Source: an uncultured Microcaldota archaeon (GTDB lineage Archaea; Micrarchaeota; Micrarchaeia; Burarchaeales; Fermentimicrarchaeaceae). Taken from it: a stretch of DNA of 33,057 nucleotides. The notes beneath the pieces were generated by a model. It saw nothing but the letters and a program-made list of their open reading frames with translations. It did no database searches and was not told the origin of the DNA. The stretch is from contig CAIXRF010000090.1 in assembly GCA_903921825.1 (NCBI GenBank), positions 1 through 33,057 of the forward strand. Direction: 5' to 3'. Below are positions 8,094 through 15,536 of this stretch, in pieces (the first letter of the stretch is position 1; each line of letters begins with the position of its first letter). Made by a program: the position numbers and the translations under genes.

Positions 8094-8939
8094 ATGCAGG
8101 GGCATGCGAAGCTTAGGAAGAGGCTAGCAGCGATGTGCAAGCTCTGCGACAGCGCCGGCATCACGGATTTCTCAAAGGCCATGGAGGAGGCTTTCGTTCA
8201 CGACATAGCCCGCGTGCTCCAGACAAAAGCGAATGCCCCGCAGAGCCAGTTCGTCTTCAGCAACCTGAAGATGTGGATGATGCAGAAGTTCGATTTCCCG
8301 CTCTTCGAAACCCTTGCGGCATTCCCGAACCCCCAGAATTACTACCAGCCCATTTTCATCGACGGCGAGAAGCTCAGGACTGACTGGCAGGGGGGATGGA
8401 TGCGCAGCATCGGCTTCACGCCCTCCGGCAGCATCCTGCTCTTCACGAAGGCGCTGCAGCACGAGGCATTCAAGCCGGAGGCGGACTGGTTCCAGTATTT
8501 CCTGCTCGTCGAGTTCTCGCCCGATGAGCTGGAGATAGAGTTCGAGCCGCCGAAAATGATTTTGCGCGCGAATGACGTGAAAAAGGAAGGCGTCAACCTG
8601 CTCACGAACCAGAAGGCGGAGCACACCTTCAAGTTTTCCCTAGTGAACCTCGCCACGCCAAAGAGCGTGCTGCGCGCGGACGCCGTGGAGCAGAGCTCCT
8701 TCTACCGCGAAATCCTCAGGCGGGGCCGGCCCGAGGAGCAGGTGGCGAAGGAAGCGAAGGCGAAGTCGGATTCCGAGCGCTTCGTCGTCACCACCCTGCA
8801 CTATGCGCCCCACCCCTTCATGCTCAGGTTCTTCAAGGAGCTGGGCTACGAGACCAGGTTCGCATTCCAGGCGGACGCCGCCTCCCTGCTCGAGGAACAC
8901 TTCAGGCAGGCGGCCGCGCAGCGCGCCCCCGCGCCCTGA
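8094..8939 (+). CDS. Conserved-looking hypothetical protein
   Basis: The 281-residue soluble protein has no signal peptide, no membrane segment and no motif I can assign. It has an acidic strand-rich middle (EFSPDELEIEFEPPKM) and a C-terminal part with HYAPHPFMLRFFKELGYETRF. Codon use and GC content match the neighbours, so it is a real gene. The ATG at 8094 gives the longest product. A second in-frame ATG at 8133 has a better upstream purine tract (ggaagagg at 8115-8122) and may be the true start. It follows the FKBP gene in the same direction with a 27-base gap. Confidence 0.7.
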   Translation: MQGHAKLRKRLAAMCKLCDSAGITDFSKAMEEAFVHDIARVLQTKANAPQSQFVFSNLKMWMMQKFDFPLFETLAAFPNPQNYYQPIFIDGEKLRTDWQGGWMRSIGFTPSGSILLFTKALQHEAFKPEADWFQYFLLVEFSPDELEIEFEPPKMILRANDVKKEGVNLLTNQKAEHTFKFSLVNLATPKSVLRADAVEQSSFYREILRRGRPEEQVAKEAKAKSDSERFVVTTLHYAPHPFMLRFFKELGYETRFAFQADAASLLEEHFRQAAAQRAPAP

Positions 8940-8972
8940 GGGGCACTTCCGGCGGGCCGTCGGCCAAGCCCC
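8940..8972 (+). other. GC-rich stem-loop after the hypothetical gene
   Basis: ggggc at 8940-8944 pairs with gcccc at 8968-8972, and ccggc at 8949-8953 can pair with gtcgg at 8959-8963 (one G-T). There is no T-run after it, so a terminator role is uncertain. It sits directly upstream of the proteasome promoter. Confidence 0.3.
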
Positions 8973-8978
8973 GAATAC

Positions 8979-8987
8979 ATTTAAATA
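8979..8987 (+). promoter_or_regulatory. TATA box for the proteasome beta gene
   Basis: atttaaata lies 61 bases before the ATG, implying a leader of about 35-40 nt that carries the AGGTGGT ribosome-binding site at 9036-9042. Confidence 0.5.
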
Positions 8988-9047
8988 CCTTCACGTACAG
9001 AAGGAATAAGCGACTTTTCTGGGGCTATTACGACCAGGTGGTAAACA

Positions 9048-9689
9048 ATGGAAGAAGCTGAGAAGCTGAAGAAGCTGAAGGGAACGACTACCGTAGGGCT
9101 TATCTGCTCAGACGGCATAGTGATGGCGGCGGACAAGCGCGCCACAATGAACTATTTCATCGCAAACAAGGACGTCCAGAAGATATTCGAGATAGACACC
9201 CATCTAGGCATGACCATCGCTGGCGCGGTCGGCGACGCGCAGGCGCTCGTGCGCCTGCTTCAGGCCGAAGCGCAGCTCTACAAGCTCGACAAGGGCAGGC
9301 CCATGCCGGTGAAGGCGGCGACCACGCTGTTCGCCAACCTCCTGAACCAGTACAAGTTCGCGCCGTTCTTCGTGCAGCTGCTGGTGGGCGGAGTCGACAC
9401 CGCGCCGCGCGTCTACAACCTCGACCCGTTCGGGGGCGTCACGGAAGAGAAGTTCGTTTCAACGGGCTCGGGCTCGCTAACGGCCTACGGCTACCTCGAG
9501 GAAGCATACAAGGAGGAAAGGCCCATAAGGGAAAACCTCCGCGTCGCGGCGAAGGCAATCTCCATCGCGATAAGGAGGGACGCGGGTACGGGCGACGCAA
9601 TCGACCTGGTCTCCATAGGGAAGGACGGCTTCAGGCGCTACTCAAAGGACGAGGTCAAGAGGCTGCTCGAGGCGAAGGAGAAGGAATAA
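9048..9689 (+). CDS. psmB: 20S proteasome beta subunit
   Basis: The 213-residue precursor has a 12-residue propeptide ending LKKLKG, cleaved before Thr13 to expose the catalytic threonine of TTTVG. In mature numbering the proton-relay residues are present: Asp17 (AADKR), Lys33 (NKDVQK), and the STGSGS and RDAGTGD segments near Ser129 and Asp166. The mature subunit forms the inner rings of the archaeal 20S core particle and cleaves unfolded proteins delivered by PAN or Cdc48-type ATPases. No alpha subunit or ATPase is in the window. The start is supported by AGGTGGT and a TATA box. fttA follows 69 bases later and may be cotranscribed. Confidence 0.97.
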   Translation: MEEAEKLKKLKGTTTVGLICSDGIVMAADKRATMNYFIANKDVQKIFEIDTHLGMTIAGAVGDAQALVRLLQAEAQLYKLDKGRPMPVKAATTLFANLLNQYKFAPFFVQLLVGGVDTAPRVYNLDPFGGVTEEKFVSTGSGSLTAYGYLEEAYKEERPIRENLRVAAKAISIAIRRDAGTGDAIDLVSIGKDGFRRYSKDEVKRLLEAKEKE

Positions 9690-9758
9690 GGCAGGTCAGT
9701 TTTCATTGCTCATATTAGCAAGGCTTCCAGTAGGTGAAGTGCTTACAGAGTTGGTTCT

Positions 9759-11654
9759 TTGGATAACATAGCGGAGATGCAGAAGAGCTTAGAGAACGTG
9801 CTTCCGCCCGAGTCAGGGCTCGCGCGGGTTGAGTTCGAGGGGCCGGACGTCGCCATATACCTGAAGAACATCAAGGCGTTCTATTCCGATGAGAACCTCA
9901 TAAGGAAGATAGCAGGGATTCTGAGGAAGCGCGTCATAATACGCAGCGACCCTTCGGCGCTCATGCCGCCGGACCAGGCTCTCGCAAAGATAAAGGAGAT
10001 AGTGCCCACCGAGGCGGGCGTCACGGACATAAAGTTCTCGCCCGAGTTCTGCGAGGTCTGGATAGACTCGCTCAAGCCCGGGCTCGTGATAGGGAAGGGC
10101 GGCTCCACGCTGAAGCAGATAATACTCGCCACGGGCTGGGCGCCCAAGATACTCCGCACGCCCACCATGCCCTCCGACACGATTAAGGGCATACGTGCAG
10201 CCTCGCTCAAGGACTCGGAGAACAGGAAGAAGTTCCTCACGAGCCTCGGGAAGAAGATTTGCGCGCCCCTAATGAAGAGCGACTGGGTGAAGGTTACCGC
10301 CCTTGGCGGCTTCCGGGAGGTCGGGAGGAGCTGCATGCTCGTCCAGACGCCCAACAACAAGATTTTGATTGACTGCGGTGTGAACCCGGAGACAAGCGAG
10401 GGAACGCGCGCCTTCCCCTACCTGAACGCGATGAACGTGCCGCTCGACGAGCTTGATGCAGTCATCTGCACGCACGCGCACCTCGACCACTGCGGCTTCA
10501 TCCCCTACCTTTATGCTTACGGCTACGACGGCCCGGTCTACTGCACGCCCCCAACGCGCGACCTGATGGCGCTGCTGCAGTTCGACTACCTCGACGTGCT
10601 CGCGAAGACGAGCGCGAACCCGCCCTACCAGGAGAAGGACATACGGAAGGAGCTCTCCCGCGTCGTCGTGCGCGACTACGAAGAGGTAACCGACATCTCG
10701 CCCGAGATAAAATTGACTTTCCACAACGCGGGCCACATCCTCGGCTCCGCGATGGTCCATCTCCACATAGGCGAGGGGTTGCACAACCTCGTCTGCAGCG
10801 GGGACATCAAATACGGATTTACGAAGCTTTTCGAGCCCGCGAACACCATCTTCCCACGCGTGGAAACCATATTCATCGAGTCAACATACGGCGGCCACGC
10901 GGACATAATGCCGCGCAGGCAGGAGACGGACAAGCGCCTGATGGAGCAGATACACCAGATAATCACGAACAAGGGCAAGGTGCTCATCCCAGTCTTTTCC
11001 GTGGGGAGGGCGCAGGAGATAATGCTCGTGCTCGAGGAATATGCGCTCGCCCACGGCGAGACTTTCGAGTGCCCTGTCTACATCGACGGGATGACGCTCG
11101 AGGCGTCCGCCATCCACACCGCCTACCCAGAATATTTGAAGCCATCGCTCCAGCGCAGAATCCTTTCCAACCGCTCGCCTTTCGAGAGCAAGATTTTCGA
11201 AGTTGTGAAGGGCGACCGCAAGGCCATCGTCGAGGGCGACCCGTGCGTGATAGTCGCGCCCTCCGGCATGCTTTCCGGCGGCCCGTCCGTAGAATACCTC
11301 CGCATGATGGCGGAGGAGGCAAAGAACATGCTCGTCTTCGTCGGCTACCAGTCCTCGCTTTCCATGGGCCGCAGGATACAACGGGGCCAGCGCGAAGTCC
11401 CGACGACTTCGCGCGACGGGAAGCTGGAGTCGATGAAGATAAACATGCAGATTGAGACTGTTGAAGGGTTCAGCGGGCACTCGGACAGGAACCAGCTCGT
11501 CAGCTTCCTGCGCAACATCAAGCCCGCGCCCGAGCGCATCTTCACGAACCACGGGGACGAGAACAAGTGCGACGACCTCTCCCGCAGCATAGGGCGCTAC
11601 ACCCGCATCGAGTCCCGTGCGCCAATGAACCTCGACGCTATCAGGCTGAGGTAG
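9759..11654 (+). CDS. fttA: FttA / aCPSF1: KH-domain beta-CASP ribonuclease and transcription termination factor
   Basis: The 631-residue length matches archaeal aCPSF1. N-terminal KH-like domains occupy about residues 1-145, with the RNA-binding loop GKGG at 112-115. The metallo-beta-lactamase core has HAHLDH at 239-244, GH at 325-326 and SGD at 347-349. The beta-CASP part has ESTYGGH from 374, SGHSD at 572-576 and the final metal-binding H598. All Zn ligands and motifs are therefore intact. The family cleaves nascent RNA at U-rich sites and terminates transcription. The start is probably TTG at 9759; an in-frame ATG at 9777 is an alternative with no well-spaced ribosome-binding site. The last codons (DAIRLR and stop) lie within a 26-base sequence that recurs twice downstream. 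Confidence 0.95.
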   Translation: MDNIAEMQKSLENVLPPESGLARVEFEGPDVAIYLKNIKAFYSDENLIRKIAGILRKRVIIRSDPSALMPPDQALAKIKEIVPTEAGVTDIKFSPEFCEVWIDSLKPGLVIGKGGSTLKQIILATGWAPKILRTPTMPSDTIKGIRAASLKDSENRKKFLTSLGKKICAPLMKSDWVKVTALGGFREVGRSCMLVQTPNNKILIDCGVNPETSEGTRAFPYLNAMNVPLDELDAVICTHAHLDHCGFIPYLYAYGYDGPVYCTPPTRDLMALLQFDYLDVLAKTSANPPYQEKDIRKELSRVVVRDYEEVTDISPEIKLTFHNAGHILGSAMVHLHIGEGLHNLVCSGDIKYGFTKLFEPANTIFPRVETIFIESTYGGHADIMPRRQETDKRLMEQIHQIITNKGKVLIPVFSVGRAQEIMLVLEEYALAHGETFECPVYIDGMTLEASAIHTAYPEYLKPSLQRRILSNRSPFESKIFEVVKGDRKAIVEGDPCVIVAPSGMLSGGPSVEYLRMMAEEAKNMLVFVGYQSSLSMGRRIQRGQREVPTTSRDGKLESMKINMQIETVEGFSGHSDRNQLVSFLRNIKPAPERIFTNHGDENKCDDLSRSIGRYTRIESRAPMNLDAIRLR

Positions 11655-11655
11655 G
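11630..11655 (+). repeat. Direct repeat copy 1, at the 3' end of fttA
   Basis: This is the reference copy of a 26-base direct repeat with core atcaggctgaggtagg. It carries the last fttA codons and stop. It has short inverted ends (CCTC at 11630-11633, GAGG at 11648-11651), giving an imperfect dyad, and is followed directly by a TATA box (aataaatag, 11656-11664). Confidence 0.85.
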
Positions 11656-11684
11656 AATAAATAGTTCTCCTGAGCGCTATTTGC

Positions 11685-12461
11685 ATGATAACGACCATGG
11701 TAAGACCCACGCCTACTGCGAAAAACGATAAAGCTGAGAAGGCAGACCAAATACAGAAGCTATTCGACGAAGGGAACAAACTTTACAACCAGGGCAAGAT
11801 TAAGGCGGCATTGGACTTCTATGAGGAGGTATTGAAAGCCGACCCCGAGTTCGTCAAGGCATGGAACAACAAGGGAATCTCACTTTATAGGCTGCACAAC
11901 TACGGCGAAGCGCGTAAGGCCCTTGAAACGGCAGTGGCGAAAAGTCCTGGTCTCACAGCGCCATGGCACAACCTGGGAATGGTACTACTCGCTCTAGACC
12001 AGCCACGGGAAGCGCTGAAAGCTTTTGATGTAGCATTGGGAATACGGCCAAAATATCCCGAAGCATTGTGCAACAAGGGAAACGCGCTTTACTTGATCTG
12101 GCAGATGGATAAACACAGAGAATCACCTGGAATCTACGAAGAAATATTGAATACAATGCCGGACTACGGGGCAGAGTATGAAGATGGACTCAAAGAAGCA
12201 CTTGATGCCTACGACGAAGCATTGAAGATAAAACCTGACTATGCAGAAGCGTGCTACGCAAAAGGAGTCGTACTGCTCAACATATGCCACTATAACGAAG
12301 CGTTGGAAGCATACAACGAGGCATTAAGGATAAAACCTGATTTCGAAGATGCATGGCACAATAAAGGGGCCACGCTTTGGCATATGCATGAGCTTGACGA
12401 GGCTGAAAAGTGCTTCAAAAAGGCAAGGGAACTCCACGATGCCTCGACGCCATCAGGCTGA
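11685..12461 (+). CDS. Tetratricopeptide-repeat protein (putative inserted cassette)
   Basis: The 258-residue cytoplasmic protein has about six TPR units from residue ~22 on, with the usual NKG/A-Y-EAL-P spacing (for example AWNNKGISLYRLHNYGEARKAL and EALEAYNEALRIKPDF). A partly degenerate, longer unit lies near 124-185. TPR arrays mediate protein-protein contacts; the partner is unknown. Two sampled 60-base lines are about 43-45% GC, against about 63% in a sampled fttA line, suggesting transfer. The last codons (STPSG and stop) are formed by the second copy of the direct repeat, read in a different frame from fttA. TATA at 11656-11664 places transcription start near the ATG, so the message is probably leaderless. 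Confidence 0.88.
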   Translation: MITTMVRPTPTAKNDKAEKADQIQKLFDEGNKLYNQGKIKAALDFYEEVLKADPEFVKAWNNKGISLYRLHNYGEARKALETAVAKSPGLTAPWHNLGMVLLALDQPREALKAFDVALGIRPKYPEALCNKGNALYLIWQMDKHRESPGIYEEILNTMPDYGAEYEDGLKEALDAYDEALKIKPDYAEACYAKGVVLLNICHYNEALEAYNEALRIKPDFEDAWHNKGATLWHMHELDEAEKCFKKARELHDASTPSG

Positions 12462-12467
12462 GGTAGG
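12442..12467 (+). repeat. Direct repeat copy 2, at the end of the TPR gene
   Basis: It matches copy 1 at 25 of 26 bases (T to C at the eleventh), 812 bases downstream. It supplies the TPR gene's stop codon (TGA at 12459-12461) and is followed by the toxin-antitoxin promoter. Confidence 0.85.
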
Positions 12468-12477
12468 CAAAGCTTTT

Positions 12478-12503
12478 TATAGCTCGCTATAGCTAACTAT
12501 AGC
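12478..12503 (+). promoter_or_regulatory. Operator/promoter with three TATAGC boxes 10 bp apart
   Basis: TATAGC occurs at 12478, 12488 and 12498, exactly 10 bp apart and ending at the antitoxin ATG. The middle box is part of a perfect GCTATAGC palindrome (12486-12493). One helical turn between boxes fits cooperative binding by ribbon-helix-helix antitoxin dimers, the usual autoregulation of such modules. The first box overlaps the TATA element. Confidence 0.65.
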
Positions 12504-12743
12504 ATGCAAAACACGACGATACAGGTTTCCAGGAAGCTGAAGGGGAAGCTGGACAGCCTCAAGCAGCACCCGCGCGAAACCTACAGCGAAGTGATAGAGA
12601 TGCTTTTTAACCTCGTTCCAAAGGGCGATGAGGAAGGCGAGTACACGGACGAGTTCAGGCTCGCCTGGCTGCGCGGGGAACTGGACCTGCTTGCGGGCAG
12701 GACCGTTTCAATGGCGGAAGCAAAGAAGCGGCTAGGGTTGTGA
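12504..12743 (+). CDS. Antitoxin, ribbon-helix-helix type (RelB/VapB-like)
   Basis: The 79-residue protein begins NTTIQVSRKLKGKLDSL, then ETYSEVIEMLF. This is the N-terminal beta strand plus two helices of archaeal ribbon-helix-helix antitoxins. The C-terminal acidic region (residues about 40-79) would wrap and neutralise the toxin. The toxin gene starts one base after the stop codon. It probably binds the TATAGC boxes just upstream and represses its own operon. The pair lies between direct repeat copies 2 and 3. Confidence 0.85.
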   Translation: MQNTTIQVSRKLKGKLDSLKQHPRETYSEVIEMLFNLVPKGDEEGEYTDEFRLAWLRGELDLLAGRTVSMAEAKKRLGL

Positions 12744-12744
12744 G

Positions 12745-13005
12745 ATGCCGTTTTCTGTCGAATTGAGCGAGCTGGCATTGCGCCAGCTGCGTATCCTTGG
12801 GAAGGCGGAAGCGGAGCGAATATTCGCAAAACTTGCCGACGCTGCAGCCGACCCAAACCACTATTTCAAGCGCCTAACGGGCCACGAGGACTTCAAACTG
12901 CGGGTGGGCGATTACCGTGTTGTCGTCCGCATAAACAAGGCTAAAGGACGCATTTTCGTAAGGCTTATCGGCCACCGAAAGCGAGTCTACAAAGACCTCA
13001 GGTAG
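12745..13005 (+). CDS. relE: RelE/ParE-superfamily toxin
   Basis: The 86-residue basic protein has the archaeal RelE pattern: an N-terminal strand and helical hairpin (LSELALRQLRIL...AERIFAKLADAA), the central FKLRVGDYRVVVRI strands and the C-terminal LIGHRKRVYKDLR. The family cleaves mRNA on the ribosome and is held inactive by its antitoxin. The Arg, His, Lys and Tyr residues near the C-terminus match those used for RNA binding and cleavage. I cannot separate RelE from ParE activity by sequence alone, though the GHRxxVY ending favours RelE. It is translated immediately after the antitoxin. Repeat copy 3 overlaps its end. Confidence 0.9.
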   Translation: MPFSVELSELALRQLRILGKAEAERIFAKLADAAADPNHYFKRLTGHEDFKLRVGDYRVVVRINKAKGRIFVRLIGHRKRVYKDLR

Positions 13006-13023
13006 CCATCAGGCTGAGGTGGG
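12995..13023 (+). repeat. Direct repeat copy 3, with hairpin potential
   Basis: catcaggctgaggtggg (13007-13023) matches copy 2 at 16 of 17 bases. Here the arms are longer: acctcag at 12995-13001 is exactly complementary to ctgaggt at 13014-13020 around a 12-base loop. A TATA-like atttatatt follows at 13024-13032. Confidence 0.75.
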
Positions 13024-13056
13024 ATTTATATTCTTCACCCAAAATAACATTAGGAG

Positions 13057-14022
13057 ATGAAAAAATTACTACAGCACAACACCCCCGAGGCTACTCCTTG
13101 CGGGAAGCCCGCCGCGCTCATAGGCCGCACGGAAGACATACAGAAAATCGTGATGGGCCTCTACTTCAGGACGAGGGAGCTTGAGAAGGGGGAGGTAGAG
13201 CTGGCGCGCGACGTCCAGCAGGAAACCGACGAGGGGAGGCGCGCGCCAATGCGCGACAACCTGGAGAAGGTCCGCGCCGAACTCAAGACCGTGCGCGAGA
13301 CGATGAACGAGTGGGGCGCGAAGCAGGCGCCGTCGGACTACAAGTCAGCGGCCGTGAAGGGCAGCACAATAGGCTTTGTCACGGCCGGGGCGAGCCTCCT
13401 CATAGAAGGCGCCGTCATCAGTGTGCTTGAGGGCGTCCAGCAACTGCAGTTCCTTGCGCACGGGCTCTACGAGTGGGCGTTCCTCGGGCTGATGGGCCTG
13501 GGGCTTGCAGTCAGCGTCGGCGCAACCATGGACGGGGTGTATTCAGTACGCTCCGGGGTGGACCACTGCGAGAGGATGGTCGACCAGGCGGTGGGCGAAA
13601 TCCTGAAGGCGCAGGGCATGGGCTGCGGGTACTGGGCGCGCAGGAAGGCGCGCTGGATGTTCATGAACAACATCCGCATCACGCCCAGCAGCGTCCTGCT
13701 CCCGAAGAGCGAACTGCTTGACAGCGCGAACGAGGCGCTGAAGGCGGACGAGCCGCGCGACTATTCCCGCGGGGACATATACGTCAAGGTGAACCCCGAC
13801 GCAACAGCCATCTACAAGAAGAACGGCCGCCCCATCGTAGTGAAGTGCGCTGAGGGCTTCGGCGTCTGCGGCGAGGACGGCGAGTTCACCGGATTCGCCA
13901 ACTACTCGTCAAACAACATGAACCTCACCTCGCTCCAGAGGAGGCTCGAGCACATAAAGCACTACCTGATGAAGGAGCCGCAGCTCAGCCAGCAGCCGCA
14001 GGCCGTCGTGCGCGGGTTCTGA
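13057..14022 (+). CDS. Coiled-coil membrane protein of unknown function
   Basis: The 321-residue protein has a charged heptad-rich region at about 35-100 (LEKGEVELARDVQQ...VRAELKTVRETM). Two hydrophobic segments follow at about 110-135 and 140-162, separated by a short loop. A soluble C-terminal part of about 150 residues contains DIYVKVNPDATAIYKKNGRP. The N- and C-terminal parts probably lie on the same side of the membrane. I recognise no family. The ATG is preceded closely by taggag, and a TATA box at 13024-13032 suggests a nearly leaderless message. It lies just after repeat copy 3 and no fourth copy was found after it, so it is probably the original neighbour of fttA. Confidence 0.8.
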   Translation: MKKLLQHNTPEATPCGKPAALIGRTEDIQKIVMGLYFRTRELEKGEVELARDVQQETDEGRRAPMRDNLEKVRAELKTVRETMNEWGAKQAPSDYKSAAVKGSTIGFVTAGASLLIEGAVISVLEGVQQLQFLAHGLYEWAFLGLMGLGLAVSVGATMDGVYSVRSGVDHCERMVDQAVGEILKAQGMGCGYWARRKARWMFMNNIRITPSSVLLPKSELLDSANEALKADEPRDYSRGDIYVKVNPDATAIYKKNGRPIVVKCAEGFGVCGEDGEFTGFANYSSNNMNLTSLQRRLEHIKHYLMKEPQLSQQPQAVVRGF

Positions 14023-14032
14023 CCAGCAACGC

Positions 14033-14040
14033 ATTTATAC
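14033..14040 (+). promoter_or_regulatory. TATA box for the Lrp-like operon
   Basis: atttatac lies about 27 bases before the GTG start at 14063, which fits a leaderless transcript of the three-gene operon. Confidence 0.5.
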
Positions 14041-14062
14041 ACCCTTTTGCCAACAAATTAGC

Positions 14063-15058
14063 GTGTTTCTCGACCGAACCGATGTCCTCATTATAGAGGA
14101 GCTCTCGCGGAACAGCCGGGTCATGCTTAAGACGATGGCCGAGCACGCCAACGTCTCAATCAAGAAGGTGGGCTACAGGCTGAAGAACCTCGAGAAGAAG
14201 CTCGGCATCCACTACACAATAGAGCCCGAGCTCACGACCACCGGCCTCCCCTACGAGTTCCTCGTGCGGGCGAAGCTGAACGCCAAGCCTGACGTGAAGC
14301 ACCTCAGGGAGCTCCTGCTCCCGATGCCGAACATCCAGTTCGCTGCGCTTGCCGACGGCGACTTCGACCTCTTCATGTGGGGCCTTGCGCCATCCTCCTC
14401 CGCCTATTCCCAGAAGGTGGAGCCCGCAATCCGCGCAGGGCTGGAAGACTACCTCTCCGAGTGGAATGCGCACCCGCTCCTCGCGCGGCGCGCGGGCTTC
14501 TTCCCGGTGGACAACGCGCTCATCAGCACGCTCGCAATCCGCGAGTCACGCAGGAAGGTGCTCCGCATCCTGAATGAGAACTCGCGCATACAGGTGATAA
14601 ACCTAGCGGAGATGCTCGGCGTGGAGGATTCCACCGCGGAATACCACCTCAAGCGCGCCAGGCCATTCATAAGGCGCTTCACCGCCTACTTCGAGGGCAG
14701 GGGCGACTTCCTGCACATCGCCCGCTTCCTCCAGCTGCGCGGCAAGGGGATGGACTTCCAGGTGGATGGCAGGCGCATCTCCGAGCTCTACCTGAAGAAC
14801 GACCCGCGCCTCTTCAACCGCCTCGTCTATGCGGCAACGCCATCTGGCGGCTTCGACACCTTCCTGTTCGAGAACTTCACATCCCTCGAGGACCATGAGG
14901 CGTTCGAGGAGAGCATCAAGTCGCACCACAACATTATAGGCAAGCACGAAAGCGCGAAGATTACGAAGGTGCTCAAGGGCGCAATCCCAATACGCAAGGT
15001 TGACTTGTCCTCGGAATGCAAATACCTGCTCTCCCCCGCGGAAGTGCCGGGAGATTGA
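14063..15058 (+). CDS. Lrp/AsnC-like transcription regulator with two HTH domains
   Basis: The 331-residue protein starts at GTG. Residues about 5-50 are a winged-helix/HTH of Lrp/AsnC type (DRTDVLIIEELSRNSRVML then VSIKKVGYRLKNLE). A strand-rich RAM-like region lies at about 65-130, a second HTH at about 160-205 (LRILNENSRIQVINLAEMLGV), and a further sensing-like region reaches the C-terminus. This HTH-sensor-HTH-sensor order looks like an internal duplication of the usual ~150-residue Lrp unit. It probably binds DNA in response to a small molecule. The HypC-like gene starts two bases after its stop and the EamA transporter gene overlaps that one, so the regulator may control this transporter. 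Confidence 0.8.
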   Translation: MFLDRTDVLIIEELSRNSRVMLKTMAEHANVSIKKVGYRLKNLEKKLGIHYTIEPELTTTGLPYEFLVRAKLNAKPDVKHLRELLLPMPNIQFAALADGDFDLFMWGLAPSSSAYSQKVEPAIRAGLEDYLSEWNAHPLLARRAGFFPVDNALISTLAIRESRRKVLRILNENSRIQVINLAEMLGVEDSTAEYHLKRARPFIRRFTAYFEGRGDFLHIARFLQLRGKGMDFQVDGRRISELYLKNDPRLFNRLVYAATPSGGFDTFLFENFTSLEDHEAFEESIKSHHNIIGKHESAKITKVLKGAIPIRKVDLSSECKYLLSPAEVPGD

Positions 15059-15059
15059 C

Positions 15060-15536
15060 ATGCCCCGCCTATCCGCCCGACGGCTCTTCTTCCTCTATGC
15101 ACACCCCTGCGGAGAAGTTTTAATCCGCAAGAAGCGCATGGCGCGCAGCCAGCTCCTTTCCATCCGCCGCTCCCTTCTCAAACATGAGCTCCCGCACCAG
15201 CCTCCCCTGCTTTTCTCCACCGCGATGGGGCAGCTCGCACTCACCGCTTCCCAACTGCATCATTCATCCATCGACTCCGCAGTAATCCGCCAATATTTCT
15301 GGCATGGCCACGACAAGCTCGTAGGCAAGAATGCGCTGTGCCGCATCCTCCCTGCCCGCATAATAAAGGCAAACGGCCGCCGCGCGCTCGTCTCAACCCC
15401 TGCGGGCCTGAGAAACGTTAATATCCCTTTCATCGGCAAAGTTAAGCCCGGGGACACGGTAACCGTGCATTACAGTTATGCCTGCGAGAAAATCCCGCCG
15501 GCTGACTTTAGGCGCCTGTGGAGGATGAAAAGATGA
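15060..15536 (+). CDS. Protein with C-terminal HypC/HupF-like domain
   Basis: The 158-residue product has a C-terminal third resembling the hydrogenase maturation chaperone HypC. LCRILPARII corresponds to the HypC start MCxxxPG, then come GRRALVSTPAGLRNV and VKPGDTVTVHYSYACEKI, matching HypC's VGDYVLVHxGFA segment. In HypC the cysteine is residue 2 and binds the Fe(CN)2CO precursor; here it is Cys94, behind a basic and His-rich N-terminal extension that I do not recognise. No hydrogenase or other hyp genes are seen nearby. The chosen ATG follows a gggag site and lies just after the regulator's stop. Its own stop overlaps the next start as ATGA. Its role is uncertain. Confidence 0.65.
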   Translation: MPRLSARRLFFLYAHPCGEVLIRKKRMARSQLLSIRRSLLKHELPHQPPLLFSTAMGQLALTASQLHHSSIDSAVIRQYFWHGHDKLVGKNALCRILPARIIKANGRRALVSTPAGLRNVNIPFIGKVKPGDTVTVHYSYACEKIPPADFRRLWRMKR

